From positions 1-64,000 of the forward strand of contig JAAYVG010000014.1 of NCBI GenBank assembly GCA_012517285.1: DNA of 64,000 nt, read 5' to 3'. Shown here piece after piece: positions 1-9,167 of this stretch. The notes under the pieces were generated by a model, which was not told the origin of the DNA, ran no database searches, and worked only from the letters and a program-made list of their open reading frames with translations. The translations under genes and the position numbers were made by a program. This DNA comes from Elusimicrobiota bacterium. GTDB lineage: Bacteria; Elusimicrobiota; Elusimicrobia; Elusimicrobiales; UBA9959. Position 1 is the stretch's first letter, and every line of letters begins with the position of its first letter.

Positions 1-71
1 TATAGCAGATTGTTTCGTATATGTCAAGACCAAAATTCCAATTAGGCACTACATCGGCCTTACGGACTTTT

Positions 72-139
72 TGGAAACTCTTTCATTGGAGAGAAAAATT
101 ATACATACCTCATTTTGTTGAAAAAATGCGGAAGTCGGG
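72..139. repeat. Dispersed repeat, copy A (inverted partner near 62411-62477)
   Basis: The reverse complement of 62411-62477 matches this stretch with few differences. The shared core includes 'attatacatacct' and 'gaaaaaatgcggaagtcg'. A more degenerate copy lies near 62657-62690. The following 'ttttcagtggccctta' (150-165) resembles the ends of the palindromic elements described below, so this is probably the edge of one of them. The rest of 1-398 shows only a promoter candidate and no convincing gene. Confidence 0.7.
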
Positions 140-192
140 AAATATATCTTTTCAGTGGCCCTTAATTTAACTGGTATTGCTATGCCAGTATG

Positions 193-221
193 TTGACATT
201 AGACTGTGGTTTTAATATCAT
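193..221 (+). promoter_or_regulatory. Candidate sigma70-type promoter upstream of hypC
   Basis: TTGACA at 193-198 and TATCAT at 216-221 are separated by 17 nt. This is the best promoter-like pair before hypC and would give a leader of about 170 nt. Prediction from sequence only. Confidence 0.45.
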
Positions 222-398
222 TTAATTATAGAGCTGAATTAGATAAAATTATGTTATTTTATAAAAAGTGTTGATGTTTCGGTGGGCATGAATCAGCGGA
301 TACTGTGAAGTGATTATGTTTTTTGACTTTTGAGTTCTAAATTCTTTTTTCTGTCTATTGTTCAATGCTCACTGTTAGCTGGTTCGGGAGGATTTTAT

Positions 399-617
399 AT
401 GTGTCTTTCGGTTCCTGCAAAGATCATAAACATAAAAGAGTTTTCTGCTGTTGTTGATTTTGGTAATATTAAAAGGGATGTTTCTATAATGCTTCTGCCT
501 GAAGCAAAGATTGGTGATTATGTCCTTGTCCATGCTGGGTTTGCAATACAGCTTTTAAAAGAGGACGATGCAAAAAAAACTTTAGATGCTTTTAAAGAGA
601 TTTATGAGGCAGAGTAA
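399..617 (+). CDS. hypC: Hydrogenase maturation chaperone HypC/HupF
   Basis: A 72-residue protein starting MCLSVPAKI, the invariant HypC N-terminus. Its second-residue Cys contacts the Fe(CN)2CO precursor and the hydrogenase large subunit. By family, HypC works with HypD to build and deliver the iron ligand group of [NiFe]-hydrogenases. The start at 399 is chosen because GGGAGG lies 7 nt upstream and the Cys must be residue 2; an in-frame extension back to 330 has no support. The gene overlaps hypD by 14 nt, implying translational coupling. Length is normal for the family. Confidence 0.95.
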   Translation: MCLSVPAKIINIKEFSAVVDFGNIKRDVSIMLLPEAKIGDYVLVHAGFAIQLLKEDDAKKTLDAFKEIYEAE

Positions 618-1734
618 AAATTATTTTGATTCAACTATATGGGCAGATCCTCTTATTGCAGAAAAAATTGTTGATAGTATAAAAAATAAGTCAGAAAGGA
701 TATACAAAAGGGATGGGAAAAGAGTTTCAATGATGGAAGTCTGTGGTACCCACACTATGGCAATAGCAAAAAGTGGGATAAGGGCTCTAATAGGGGATTA
801 TGTAAATCTTATATCGGGACCTGGATGCCCGGTGTGTGTAACATCTCAGGGGGATATAGACAGGATAATTGAGTTCTCAAAATTTAAGGATGTTATAATT
901 ACAACCTTTGGTGATATGATAAAGGTTAAGGGCTCATCAGGTAAGGATTTGAGTGAGATAAGGGTTAGTGGTGGTGATGTAAGAGTTGTTTACTCGCCAC
1001 TTGATGCTGTTAAAATTGCAGAAGAAACCCCAGACAAAAACATTGTTTTTGTTGGGGTGGGTTTTGAAACAACTGCTCCTACAGTTGCTGCTGCAGTAAA
1101 AACTGCAAAAAAAAATAATGTAAATAATTTTTTTGTTGCACCGCTTTTTAAGCTTGTTCCACCGGCACTTGATTTTTTGCTTTCATCAAAGCTTTGTGAA
1201 ATAGATGCTTTCATACTCCCCGGTCATGTAAGTGTTATAATAGGTAAAAATGCATACGACTTTATTGAAAAAAAGTATCAAATACCTTCTGTTATATCAG
1301 GTTTTGAGCCGCTTGATATATTAAGGACGGTGGATCTCATCCTTGAGGCTGTCTTTGATAGGACAGACTTTATAGGACTTGAATACTCAAGGGCGGTCAG
1401 TGATGAGGGCAACAGGGTTGCAATTGATATTCTGGCTGAGGTGTTTGCACCTTCTGATGCATACTGGAGAGCTGTTGGAGTGATCAGGAAATCTGGATAT
1501 GTATTCTCAAAAGATTATGAAAAGTTTGATGCATTTAAAAAATATGGTATTAAATATGTTGAAAAACCGGAGCCAAAGGGCTGTGCCTGTGGCAGAATAC
1601 TTTTAGGTATGGCAAAACCATCTGAATGTTCGCTTTTTGGGAAGTTATGCACGCCTGAAAATGCAGTTGGCCCTTGCATGGTTTCATCTGAGGGGGCATG
1701 TGCTGCGTGGTATAGATATGGAGTTAAAAAATGA
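604..1734 (+). CDS. hypD: Hydrogenase maturation Fe-S protein HypD
   Basis: About 376 residues with the HypD landmarks in order: MEVCGTHTMAIAKSGIR near the N-terminus, GPGCPVCVT, GFETTAPT in the middle, and a Cys-rich C-terminus (CACGRILLGM, CSLFGKLCTP, GPCMVSSEGAC) that ligates the [4Fe-4S] cluster. By family it forms the scaffold with HypC on which the Fe(CN)2CO unit of [NiFe]-hydrogenase is assembled. The ATG at 604 is preferred to one at 586 because it fits the usual length. Its stop overlaps the next start as ATGA, so the following regulator is in the same operon. Confidence 0.96.
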   Translation: MRQSKNYFDSTIWADPLIAEKIVDSIKNKSERIYKRDGKRVSMMEVCGTHTMAIAKSGIRALIGDYVNLISGPGCPVCVTSQGDIDRIIEFSKFKDVIITTFGDMIKVKGSSGKDLSEIRVSGGDVRVVYSPLDAVKIAEETPDKNIVFVGVGFETTAPTVAAAVKTAKKNNVNNFFVAPLFKLVPPALDFLLSSKLCEIDAFILPGHVSVIIGKNAYDFIEKKYQIPSVISGFEPLDILRTVDLILEAVFDRTDFIGLEYSRAVSDEGNRVAIDILAEVFAPSDAYWRAVGVIRKSGYVFSKDYEKFDAFKKYGIKYVEKPEPKGCACGRILLGMAKPSECSLFGKLCTPENAVGPCMVSSEGACAAWYRYGVKK

Positions 1735-2642
1735 ATATAGAAACGCTTAAAGTTTTTAAAGACCTTATAGACACTCAAAGCTTTACAAAGACTGCTCAGA
1801 TAAATTACATATCACAGTCAGCTGTGAGCCAGCAGATAAAAAATCTTGAGCTCATATTTAAAACAAGGCTGTTTATCAAAAGAAAAAACAGCTTTGAGCT
1901 CACAGATGTTGGGAAAATTCTGTATAAAGGCTCAAATGAAATAATTGATATATATGATAAAACAGTATCAAGAATCAAGGATAATTTTGACAAGGAGATA
2001 AAGGGTGAAATAAGAATATCATCTATACTGAGTGTTGGAATATATCTTTTAAACAGATATATAAGAGAATTTTTATCAAAGTATCCTCTTTCAAAGATAT
2101 CGCTTGACTATTATGAGTGGGATGAGGTCGTTAATAAGGTTATGGAGGGAGAAACTGATTTTGGTTTTATATCATGCAAGAACACAAAGGATATAAATCT
2201 TACATCACTCCATATAGATGATGAGGAGATGGTTTTTGTTGCACCGCCATCATTTAATGATTTCAAAAAGGAAAGGATAGATATATCAGATATCTCTGGG
2301 GCGAAGCTCATATTTTTTGAAAAAAATATTCCTTCAAGAAAGTTTTTGGAAGAAATTCTTCACAAGCGGGATGTGAGGATTAATGTCACTATGGAAATGA
2401 ACAATATAGAAACAATAAAAGCAGCGATAACATCAAACGCAGGTTTCTCTATACTTCCGTATAATTGTGTAGAGGATGATTACAACAGGAATAAACTAAA
2501 AGTTTTTAAGTTTAATACTCCTATATACAGGCCTGTCTATATGGTTTATAACAAGAGAAAAAAGTTTTCAAACTCAGCTGGGCTTTTTATGAATTTCATA
2601 CTTGAATCAAAAAAGAATAGTAAGGAAGAGGTTTTAAAATGA
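1731..2642 (+). CDS. LysR-family transcriptional regulator
   Basis: 303 residues. The N-terminal winged helix-turn-helix (about 1-62) carries the LysR pattern: LKVFKDLIDTQSFTKTAQ, then SQSAVSQQIKNLE. An effector-binding domain with an alternating beta/alpha pattern follows (about 90-290). Both ends overlap neighbours by 4 nt (ATGA) with hypD and hypE, so it is translated as part of the hyp operon. The ligand is unknown; I infer a role tied to hydrogenase expression. LysR regulators are usually transcribed divergently from their targets, so a position inside the maturation operon is unusual. Confidence 0.92.
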   Translation: MNIETLKVFKDLIDTQSFTKTAQINYISQSAVSQQIKNLELIFKTRLFIKRKNSFELTDVGKILYKGSNEIIDIYDKTVSRIKDNFDKEIKGEIRISSILSVGIYLLNRYIREFLSKYPLSKISLDYYEWDEVVNKVMEGETDFGFISCKNTKDINLTSLHIDDEEMVFVAPPSFNDFKKERIDISDISGAKLIFFEKNIPSRKFLEEILHKRDVRINVTMEMNNIETIKAAITSNAGFSILPYNCVEDDYNRNKLKVFKFNTPIYRPVYMVYNKRKKFSNSAGLFMNFILESKKNSKEEVLK

Positions 2643-3646
2643 GTATAAAGAGTAAAAATATTCTGTTGGGACATGGAAGTGGCGGAAAATTAACAAATGA
2701 CCTTATAAATGATATATTTATAAAGAAGTTGTCAAATAAAATTCTTTCAACGCTTGAAGACTCTGCTGTTATAAAGAATAATAAAACAAGAATTGCAATG
2801 ACAACAGATTCATATGTTGTTGATCCTATATTTTTTCCGGGTGGCGATATAGGAAGGCTTTGTGTATGTGGGACGGTAAATGATATATCCGTTTCTGGTG
2901 CAACTATTTGTGGTATTTCGCTTGCTGTGATAATAGAAGAGGGGCTTGATATCAGTATCCTTGAAAGAATTGTTGAGTCAATAAAAAAGACATCAAAAGA
3001 GGCAGGGGTTGGTATTGTTACAGGTGATACAAAGGTTGTGGAGAAGGGGAAGGTTGATAAAATATTTATAAACACTGCCGGCGTTGGATTTTTTGATAAA
3101 GATGTAGATTTCTCATATAAAAATGTTAAAAAAGGTGATGTAATAATAATAAATGGCGAGGTTGGTTCACATGGGCTTGCAGTTTTAAACGAAAGAAATA
3201 ATTTAGGGCTCTGTGGTGATATAAAAAGCGATGCAGCACCATTGAACGGGCTTATATCAAGTATAAGAGAGATAAAGGGGATAAGGTGTATGAAGGATCT
3301 GACAAGGGGTGGACTTCTGACAGCGATAAATGAGATTTCAGAGTTTGCAGGAGTTGGTGCCGTGATAGATGAAAAGAATGTTCCTGTTAGCAGGTCGGTG
3401 AGTTCTGCTTCTGATGTTTTAGGACTTGATCCATTTTATATAGCAAATGAAGGCAAGATTGTTGTCGTTGTTGATAGGAAAAAAGCTGATGAGGTTTTAT
3501 CAACTATGCGAAGGCATAAATATGGAAAGAAAGCATCTGTAATTGGAAGCTTTACATCTGATAAAGCTGTTATGATAAGAACATCCATAGGTTCAACGAG
3601 GCTTGCCCCTATGGCAAGTGGTGAGCAGCTGCCAAGGATATGCTGA
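2639..3646 (+). CDS. hypE: Hydrogenase maturation carbamoyl dehydratase HypE
   Basis: 335 residues of the AIR-synthase/PurM-like fold. Visible motifs are GHGSGGK at the N-terminus, TDSYVVDPIFFPGGDIG, GTVNDISVSGA, and the C-terminal PRIC whose Cys is carbamoylated by HypF and dehydrated to thiocyanate, the cyanide donor for the NiFe site. It overlaps the LysR gene by 4 nt and ends the operon. hypA, hypB and hypF are not in the window. The intact PRIC end indicates a functional protein. Confidence 0.96.
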   Translation: MSIKSKNILLGHGSGGKLTNDLINDIFIKKLSNKILSTLEDSAVIKNNKTRIAMTTDSYVVDPIFFPGGDIGRLCVCGTVNDISVSGATICGISLAVIIEEGLDISILERIVESIKKTSKEAGVGIVTGDTKVVEKGKVDKIFINTAGVGFFDKDVDFSYKNVKKGDVIIINGEVGSHGLAVLNERNNLGLCGDIKSDAAPLNGLISSIREIKGIRCMKDLTRGGLLTAINEISEFAGVGAVIDEKNVPVSRSVSSASDVLGLDPFYIANEGKIVVVVDRKKADEVLSTMRRHKYGKKASVIGSFTSDKAVMIRTSIGSTRLAPMASGEQLPRIC

Positions 3647-3665
3647 AAATCTTTTCATGATTAGA

Positions 3666-3830
3666 GTTCACTGAAAAAGCCTAACGAAAGATAATTTTCT
3701 AAATGAGTAGTTGTTTGTATTATAGCGTATTATTGCTTTAAAAATGCACGATTTTTGGGGTAACGCTTTTCTACTACGGCTTCGTCAGAATTTGCTTACT
3801 TTATTGCTCAAATAGACTTTCTCAGTGAAC
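3666..3830. repeat. Palindrome-ended intergenic element, about 165 bp
   Basis: The left end 'gttcactgaaaaagc' at 3666 and the right end 'gactttctcagtgaac' at 3815-3830 are imperfect inverted repeats. The same end sequence recurs at 29888/30482, 19998 and 56062, so this is one member of a dispersed family with no coding capacity, MITE-like. The rest of the hypE to tRNA-Glu gap is featureless AT-rich DNA. Confidence 0.7.
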
Positions 3831-3944
3831 CCTATCTATAAAATATGATTTTATTATAATCCAATCCTTGTGAATATAAATTGTTATTTTTGCATTTTAA
3901 ATTTAATGTTATAACAAATAATTAATTTTGTAAAATATTATTAT

Positions 3945-4018
3945 GGCCTGTTCGTCTAGCGGCCCAGGACGCTGCCCTCTCAAGGCAGAGATCACGGGTT
4001 CGAATCCCGTACAGGCCG
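3945..4018 (+). tRNA. tRNA-Glu (CUC anticodon)
   Basis: A complete cloverleaf: acceptor stem GGCCTGT/ACAGGCC, anticodon stem CTGCC/GGCAG around the loop CTCTCAA (anticodon CTC, reading GAG), T arm with GGTTCGAATCC, discriminator G at 4018. CCA is not encoded. A TAAAAT box sits at 3931-3936, just upstream. Confidence 0.95.
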
Positions 4019-4146
4019 TAAATTTTAATCGCTTGGTTTTGTTAAAAGTAGGTGGTTTTAAAACAGACTAAAATTTATTATATGAGCTAACAGATAGCTG
4101 ATGACCGTCAGTAGTATCTTAAACTTATTATTAATTGGAGGTAGCT

Positions 4147-5037
4147 ATGAGAATTGCTAAAAGAGTACTGCTTTTTATAGCTGTAAATATTCTTGTCGTA
4201 TTAACACTATCAATCACATTAAATATCTTAGGCGTTGGCTCTTATTTAACGGCTTATGGCATAGATTATAAAGCTCTTATTTATTTCTGTCTGATATGGG
4301 GTATGGGTGGTTCTTTTATTTCACTTGCTATGTCAAAAATGATGGCTAAGTGGTTTATGGGAGTGAAGGTTATAAGTCCTGATACATCTGATTCAACGCT
4401 TAGATGGCTTGTCGATACAGTTTATAGGATTTCAAGGGATGCTGGGATGAATAAGATGCCGGAGGTAGGAATTTACATGAGCCGTGAGGTTAATGCTTTT
4501 GCCACAGGTGCTACAAAAAATAGAGCACTTGTTGCAGTGTCAGCAGGATTGCTTGAAACTATGGACAGGGATGAGATAGAAGGTGTGCTTGGTCATGAAA
4601 TATCTCATATAGTGAATGGCGATATGGTTACCATGGCTCTTTTGCAGGGTGTTATAAATGCTATAGTGATGTTTCTTGCAAGGATAATCACCTTTGCCAT
4701 AACTTCAAGAAGGGATGAAAATACATCTCCATGGGCGAGGATTCTTATAATCAATATTTTTGAAATTATTTTAAGTTTCTTTGGTATGATAGTTTTGGCG
4801 TGGTTTTCAAGGATCAGGGAATTCAGTGCTGATGAGGGTGGAGCAAGATTGGCTGGTAAGGATAAAATGATAGCAGCACTGAGAAAGCTTCAAAGAACAG
4901 TATCAAGAGCTGAGATGACCAATGCCCAGAGCTTTAAGGCTTTTAAAATATCTTCAAAACCATCCAGCATCATGAATCTGTTTTCCACACATCCGCCACT
5001 TGAGAAAAGGATAAGGCATCTTGAAGAGATGTTTTAG
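4147..5037 (+). CDS. htpX: HtpX-type membrane zinc metalloprotease (M48)
   Basis: About 296 residues, the normal HtpX size. Two N-terminal membrane segments (about 5-28 and 37-58) precede the protease domain. The HEISH zinc motif is at residues 150-154, a further hydrophobic pair follows (about 165-220), and the third zinc ligand lies in the REFSADEGGARL segment. By family it degrades damaged inner-membrane proteins with its active site facing the cytoplasm. The start at 4147 follows GGAGG at 4137-4141; an in-frame GTG-type start at 4135 overlaps that site. The next gene begins 1 nt after the stop, so the two are probably co-transcribed. Confidence 0.95.
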   Translation: MRIAKRVLLFIAVNILVVLTLSITLNILGVGSYLTAYGIDYKALIYFCLIWGMGGSFISLAMSKMMAKWFMGVKVISPDTSDSTLRWLVDTVYRISRDAGMNKMPEVGIYMSREVNAFATGATKNRALVAVSAGLLETMDRDEIEGVLGHEISHIVNGDMVTMALLQGVINAIVMFLARIITFAITSRRDENTSPWARILIINIFEIILSFFGMIVLAWFSRIREFSADEGGARLAGKDKMIAALRKLQRTVSRAEMTNAQSFKAFKISSKPSSIMNLFSTHPPLEKRIRHLEEMF

Positions 5038-5038
5038 T

Positions 5039-6157
5039 ATGGGATATCGTTTAGAGTCTGTTAATAACTCATCGTATGATATTGATAAGTTTATAAGCTT
5101 TCAGAAAAAGATTTATACAAACTATCCAAACTGGGTCACACCTATTTATTCTGAAGTAAGGTTTATTCTTGGTGAAAAAAACCCATTCTGGAATCATGCG
5201 GAAAAAAAATTGTTTCTTTTGTATGATGAAAAAAACTGTATCTGTGGAAGGATAGCCGGGATAATAGATTACAGTCACAATAGAATTCATTCTGATAAAA
5301 CAGGTTTTTTTGGTTTTTTTGAATGCATCAATGATGATAAAGCATCATCTATGCTGTTTGATGGTGTTAAAGAATGGCTTAAATCTAATGGTATGGATAT
5401 GATGAGGGGACCAGTAAATCCAAGTATGAATGATGAATGTGGATTTCTTCTTGAAGGATATGATAAACTTCCATCGCTTATGATGCCTTATACACCGCCT
5501 TACTATCTTTGGCTCTGTGATAAATACGGATTTGTAAAGGCAAAAGATCTTTATGCACTGTTAAAAAATCTATCTGATGGAATTCCTGATAGAATAGAGA
5601 GAATGGTTAACAATATAAAGAAAAGGACAGGGGTGAAAATAAGAAAGCTTGATATGAAAAATTTTAAAAGAGATATAGATATACTCAAAGATATATACAA
5701 CTCAGCATGGGAGAAAAACTGGGGATTTGTTCCAATGACAGATGATGAGATGAATCTTTCGGCAAAAAAACTCAAGAGCTTTGTTGATCCTAACATTGTC
5801 CTTTTTGCTGAGATAAACGGGGAAAATATTGGTGTGGCTGTAACAATACCTGATATAACCCCTGTGATTAAAAAGATGAATGGAAGATTGGGACCTGTTG
5901 AAATGTTAAAGTTTTTATATTACAAAGGAAGGGTAAAGGGTATAAGATCAATGATAGGGGGCGTAAAAAAGGAATATCGTAATACTGGCATAATTGCTGC
6001 TCTTTACTACGAAACTGAAAAAAATGCAAGAGAGAGAGGGTATGAGTGGTGTGAGTTGGGATGGAATCTTGAGGATAATGATCTCATAAATAGATTTGAT
6101 ATGGCTATAGGGGGTAGGATATATAAAAAATACAGAATATTTGAGATATCGGTTTAA
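5039..6157 (+). CDS. GNAT-like N-acyltransferase, conserved hypothetical
   Basis: About 372 residues, soluble, without signal or membrane segments. It has the look of a large uncharacterised family with a C-terminal GNAT-type fold: an aromatic N-terminal part with PNWVTPIY and KNPFWNHAE, then a C-terminal segment with YRNTGIIAALYYETEKNAR, which resembles the acetyl-CoA loop and following helix of GNAT proteins. The substrate is unknown. It starts 1 nt after the htpX stop. TTG at 5021 is an alternative in-frame start but would overlap htpX. Confidence 0.75.
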   Translation: MGYRLESVNNSSYDIDKFISFQKKIYTNYPNWVTPIYSEVRFILGEKNPFWNHAEKKLFLLYDEKNCICGRIAGIIDYSHNRIHSDKTGFFGFFECINDDKASSMLFDGVKEWLKSNGMDMMRGPVNPSMNDECGFLLEGYDKLPSLMMPYTPPYYLWLCDKYGFVKAKDLYALLKNLSDGIPDRIERMVNNIKKRTGVKIRKLDMKNFKRDIDILKDIYNSAWEKNWGFVPMTDDEMNLSAKKLKSFVDPNIVLFAEINGENIGVAVTIPDITPVIKKMNGRLGPVEMLKFLYYKGRVKGIRSMIGGVKKEYRNTGIIAALYYETEKNARERGYEWCELGWNLEDNDLINRFDMAIGGRIYKKYRIFEISV

Positions 6158-6213
6158 ATTTTAATATTATATTTTTTAACTAATATGACATATTTTTTTA
6201 ATCATTAATAAAG

Positions 6214-6219
6214 TAAAAT
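6214..6219 (+). promoter_or_regulatory. -10 box suggesting a leaderless transcript
   Basis: TAAAAT ends 6 nt before the ATG at 6226, and no Shine-Dalgarno sequence lies between. A start of transcription at or next to the ATG would follow. No good -35 box is visible. Confidence 0.35.
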
Positions 6220-6225
6220 TATATT

Positions 6226-9156
6226 ATGAGCCTAAAACAAGTGCTATCATCTGTTTTGTTTTTTTTAAGTTTGACTGCACTCCATTCGCAGAACAATCCA
6301 TCATATTATAATCAGGGATCAAATTCTATTTTTATTGAAAAACAGAATGCATTTAAAAAAGATATTGAAGAGAAAATAAAAAATAATGTTCTTGTCCCTC
6401 TATTCGGTAATGATGAGGCTTTTGTTTTTGCTGATGTTTTGTTTGATACTAGCACTTCCAGTTTTTTAAACAAAACAGTCGATAATACAATCCCTGAGAT
6501 TATAAAATTTCAGCTTACAGTTTTATATGATGAAGGCATATCTGAAGAACTTTTAGAAACGGCAAAGGATAGAATCAATGAAATCCTTATACCGTATAAA
6601 GTAAGGGAAAATGAACCTCCTGTTATAATTTTTAAACCAGCAAATTTCAATACAGATCCTTTATCACTTAATATCAGCAGAACATCCGTTTATCTTATTC
6701 TTTCACTGATATTATTACTACTCCTTGTTTGCATATATCTTTTTATTCGTGCAAGGCTTTTTTTAAAAAATAATAAAGCTCTTAAAGCAAGAGAAGAGAG
6801 TCTTACAGGTGAAGTTATTGAGCTTAAGAAGCAGCTTAATGAATTGAGTGAAAAGCATTTCAATGAAAAGATTGAAAAAGAAAAGGAGATTGATAAAGTC
6901 AAGCTTGATTATGAAAAAACGCTGAGGAAGAATGAGATGGTTATCTCAGAGTTAAACTTTTCTAAATCACAAATCTCTCAGGGTGTTTTTAGATTAAAGA
7001 CTATGTTCAGTGATATGGAGAAGGAGCTGTCCTCACTCAAAGAACAGAATAAAAATCTTGAATTTGAAAAAAATAGATTGACCAACGAGGTGGGGATATT
7101 AATAGATAAAAACAGAAATCTCATTGATGATAATATAAGCCTTAAAAGAGATAACGAACAGTTAAGGGATGAAATCCTTGATCTGGAAAGAAAAAATATT
7201 GAAAAAATAAAGTCGCTTGAAATAGAAAATTCAAACCTTTTGCAGGAGATAAAGTCAAAGGAAATAGAACAAAAGGATATCATTAACAGATATAAGTTTG
7301 AGATTGAGAAATTGAATGAAAAATTGTCTGAGATTGAGTCATCAAAAAAAGTGATTGAAAGACAGTATAATAATTTGATTGAAGAAAACAAAGAATTTTT
7401 AAAGAATAATGATACTCTTAAATCTGAGAACAAAAAATTGGTATCTGAAATAAATGATCTTATTGATAAAAACAGATCTGTTTTAGCTAAGAACGCCGAG
7501 CTTGAACAAAATAATGAACATCTCAAAAGTGAGTTACAAAAAATTCACTCAAGTTATGCCGAGAAAATAAGGTCACTTGAAATAGAGAATTCAAATCTTT
7601 TAGAGGAGATAAAGTCAAAGGAAATAGAACAAAAGGATATCATTAACAGATATAAGTTTGAGATTGAGAAATTGAATGAAAAATTGTCTGAGATTGAGTC
7701 TTTGAAAAAATCAGTGGAAAAGGAATATAACAATCTTATAATCCAGAATAAGGAAATGATTGAAAAAAACGATCGGCTGTTGGTTGAAAATGAAAAGCTA
7801 TCATCTGAACTTGAGATGCTTGGTAAGAAGATAGATGATATTGAGTCATCAAAAAAAGTGATTGAAAAGAATTATAATGCTGTGGCTGATGAGAAAAGGG
7901 AGCTTATAAATAAGGTTGATAGGTTAACAGCTGAGAACGAAAAGATATCATCTGAAAACAGGGCTCTTGCTGAAAGGATTGAGAGGGTTATTACGGATTT
8001 AAGCCAGAAGGATGAGATGATAAATGATATGAAAAATACTTATGCCCAGAGGTTTGAAAAGATGAGTGAGTCTATAAAGAAGGTTGTTGCAACAAAGGTT
8101 TTTCTTGAGTCTGATAACAAAAAATTATCAGATGAGAATGAAAAACTTTCCAAAAAAGTTAATATGCTTACACAGGATATTGATAATCTAAATGCCCAGA
8201 TTGTTAATATGAAAAAAGCCTTTGAAGAGGAGATTGAGAATTATAAGAACATAGTTGATAAAATGGCAACTGATAGCAATGATGGCCTTTTATTGCGATA
8301 TAACTCAAGGATAAAAGCCATATCAGATGACTATGAGGCAAAGCTTGCTGATATCAAAAACAGAATGGATTTATTAAAAAAGCAGTTTGAAGAGGAGAAA
8401 GGAAGTATTATTAAGGGCTACGAGGATAGGATTAACGAGATGGTCTCAAATGATAAGTCTGAATCAATAAAAAAAGAATATGAAGAGCGATTGAAGGAGT
8501 ATTCTGATAAATTGAAACTCCTTGATGATAAGGATGCAGAAATATCTTTATTGAAACAGCAGATTGAGGATAATAACAAAAAAATAAATGAATTGAATGA
8601 TTATATAGAATCGCTTAAAAAAGAGGCTATAAATGATATGGATAATAAAAAAAGTGAGCTGATTGATTTAGAACAGAAGAAAAATGAACTTGAAAAGATT
8701 CTTTCTGAAAAGGAAGAGATGGAAAACAGGTATAAGGATGAAATTAAAAATCTTAACTTTAAGTATTCTTCCAAACTACAAGAGCTTGCAGATGAATTGA
8801 ACAGGACAAAGGAAGAAAATGAAAAATTAAAAGAAGATATCGAAAATTCTTCTGGGTCTGAAGATGAGATGAAGGCAGCTGTTAAAAATACTGAAAACGT
8901 TGATATATCAAAGTATAAAAAGATTATAGATAAGTATAAAATAGAATATGACAAATTAAAGGATGCATATCTTATTACGAGAGCAAAGCTTGAAGACAAT
9001 GATAAAAAAATAGTGGAATTAAACGATAATCTTAACAGCCTTAACTCCGATTACAATGAACTACTTGCACAGATTAACAAATATTCTGCATTGGATGAGG
9101 AGAAGGATAGGATGATTGAAGAATTAAAAAAAGAGTTGGAGAATTTAAAAAAATAG
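6226..9156 (+). CDS. Membrane-anchored long coiled-coil protein with FliF-C-like N-terminal domain
   Basis: 976 residues. A signal or anchor segment (about 1-22) is followed by a globular part (about 30-140) and a strong membrane helix (about 150-175, SLILLLLLVCIYLFIRARLF). Residues about 180-976 are nearly continuous heptad-rich coiled coil dense in E, K, L, N. The globular part has the order seen in the C-terminal periplasmic domain of the flagellar MS-ring protein FliF: KDIEEKIKNNVLVPLFG, a DVLFD strand, then ISEELLETAKDRINEIL just before the membrane helix. That likeness is my inference. A segment near residues 328-372 is almost repeated at 448-492 (nucleotides 7208-7340 and 7568-7700). 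Function unknown; a structural or tethering role is possible. Confidence 0.8.
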   Translation: MSLKQVLSSVLFFLSLTALHSQNNPSYYNQGSNSIFIEKQNAFKKDIEEKIKNNVLVPLFGNDEAFVFADVLFDTSTSSFLNKTVDNTIPEIIKFQLTVLYDEGISEELLETAKDRINEILIPYKVRENEPPVIIFKPANFNTDPLSLNISRTSVYLILSLILLLLLVCIYLFIRARLFLKNNKALKAREESLTGEVIELKKQLNELSEKHFNEKIEKEKEIDKVKLDYEKTLRKNEMVISELNFSKSQISQGVFRLKTMFSDMEKELSSLKEQNKNLEFEKNRLTNEVGILIDKNRNLIDDNISLKRDNEQLRDEILDLERKNIEKIKSLEIENSNLLQEIKSKEIEQKDIINRYKFEIEKLNEKLSEIESSKKVIERQYNNLIEENKEFLKNNDTLKSENKKLVSEINDLIDKNRSVLAKNAELEQNNEHLKSELQKIHSSYAEKIRSLEIENSNLLEEIKSKEIEQKDIINRYKFEIEKLNEKLSEIESLKKSVEKEYNNLIIQNKEMIEKNDRLLVENEKLSSELEMLGKKIDDIESSKKVIEKNYNAVADEKRELINKVDRLTAENEKISSENRALAERIERVITDLSQKDEMINDMKNTYAQRFEKMSESIKKVVATKVFLESDNKKLSDENEKLSKKVNMLTQDIDNLNAQIVNMKKAFEEEIENYKNIVDKMATDSNDGLLLRYNSRIKAISDDYEAKLADIKNRMDLLKKQFEEEKGSIIKGYEDRINEMVSNDKSESIKKEYEERLKEYSDKLKLLDDKDAEISLLKQQIEDNNKKINELNDYIESLKKEAINDMDNKKSELIDLEQKKNELEKILSEKEEMENRYKDEIKNLNFKYSSKLQELADELNRTKEENEKLKEDIENSSGSEDEMKAAVKNTENVDISKYKKIIDKYKIEYDKLKDAYLITRAKLEDNDKKIVELNDNLNSLNSDYNELLAQINKYSALDEEKDRMIEELKKELENLKK

Positions 9157-9167
9157 TTATTTGAAAA

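Noticed and set aside
330..398. N-terminal extension of HypC back to 330
   Set aside because: HypC requires Cys as residue 2 and a GGGAGG site stands before the ATG at 399.
2596..3075. 159-codon antisense frame over hypE
   Set aside because: hypE is certain on the plus strand and the antisense frame has no ribosome site or motif.
6978..7526. Long antisense frame (182 codons) within the coiled-coil gene
   Set aside because: It is the complement of Lys/Glu-rich coiled-coil codons, giving a Ser/Phe-rich product with no signal or motif; a shadow of the real gene.
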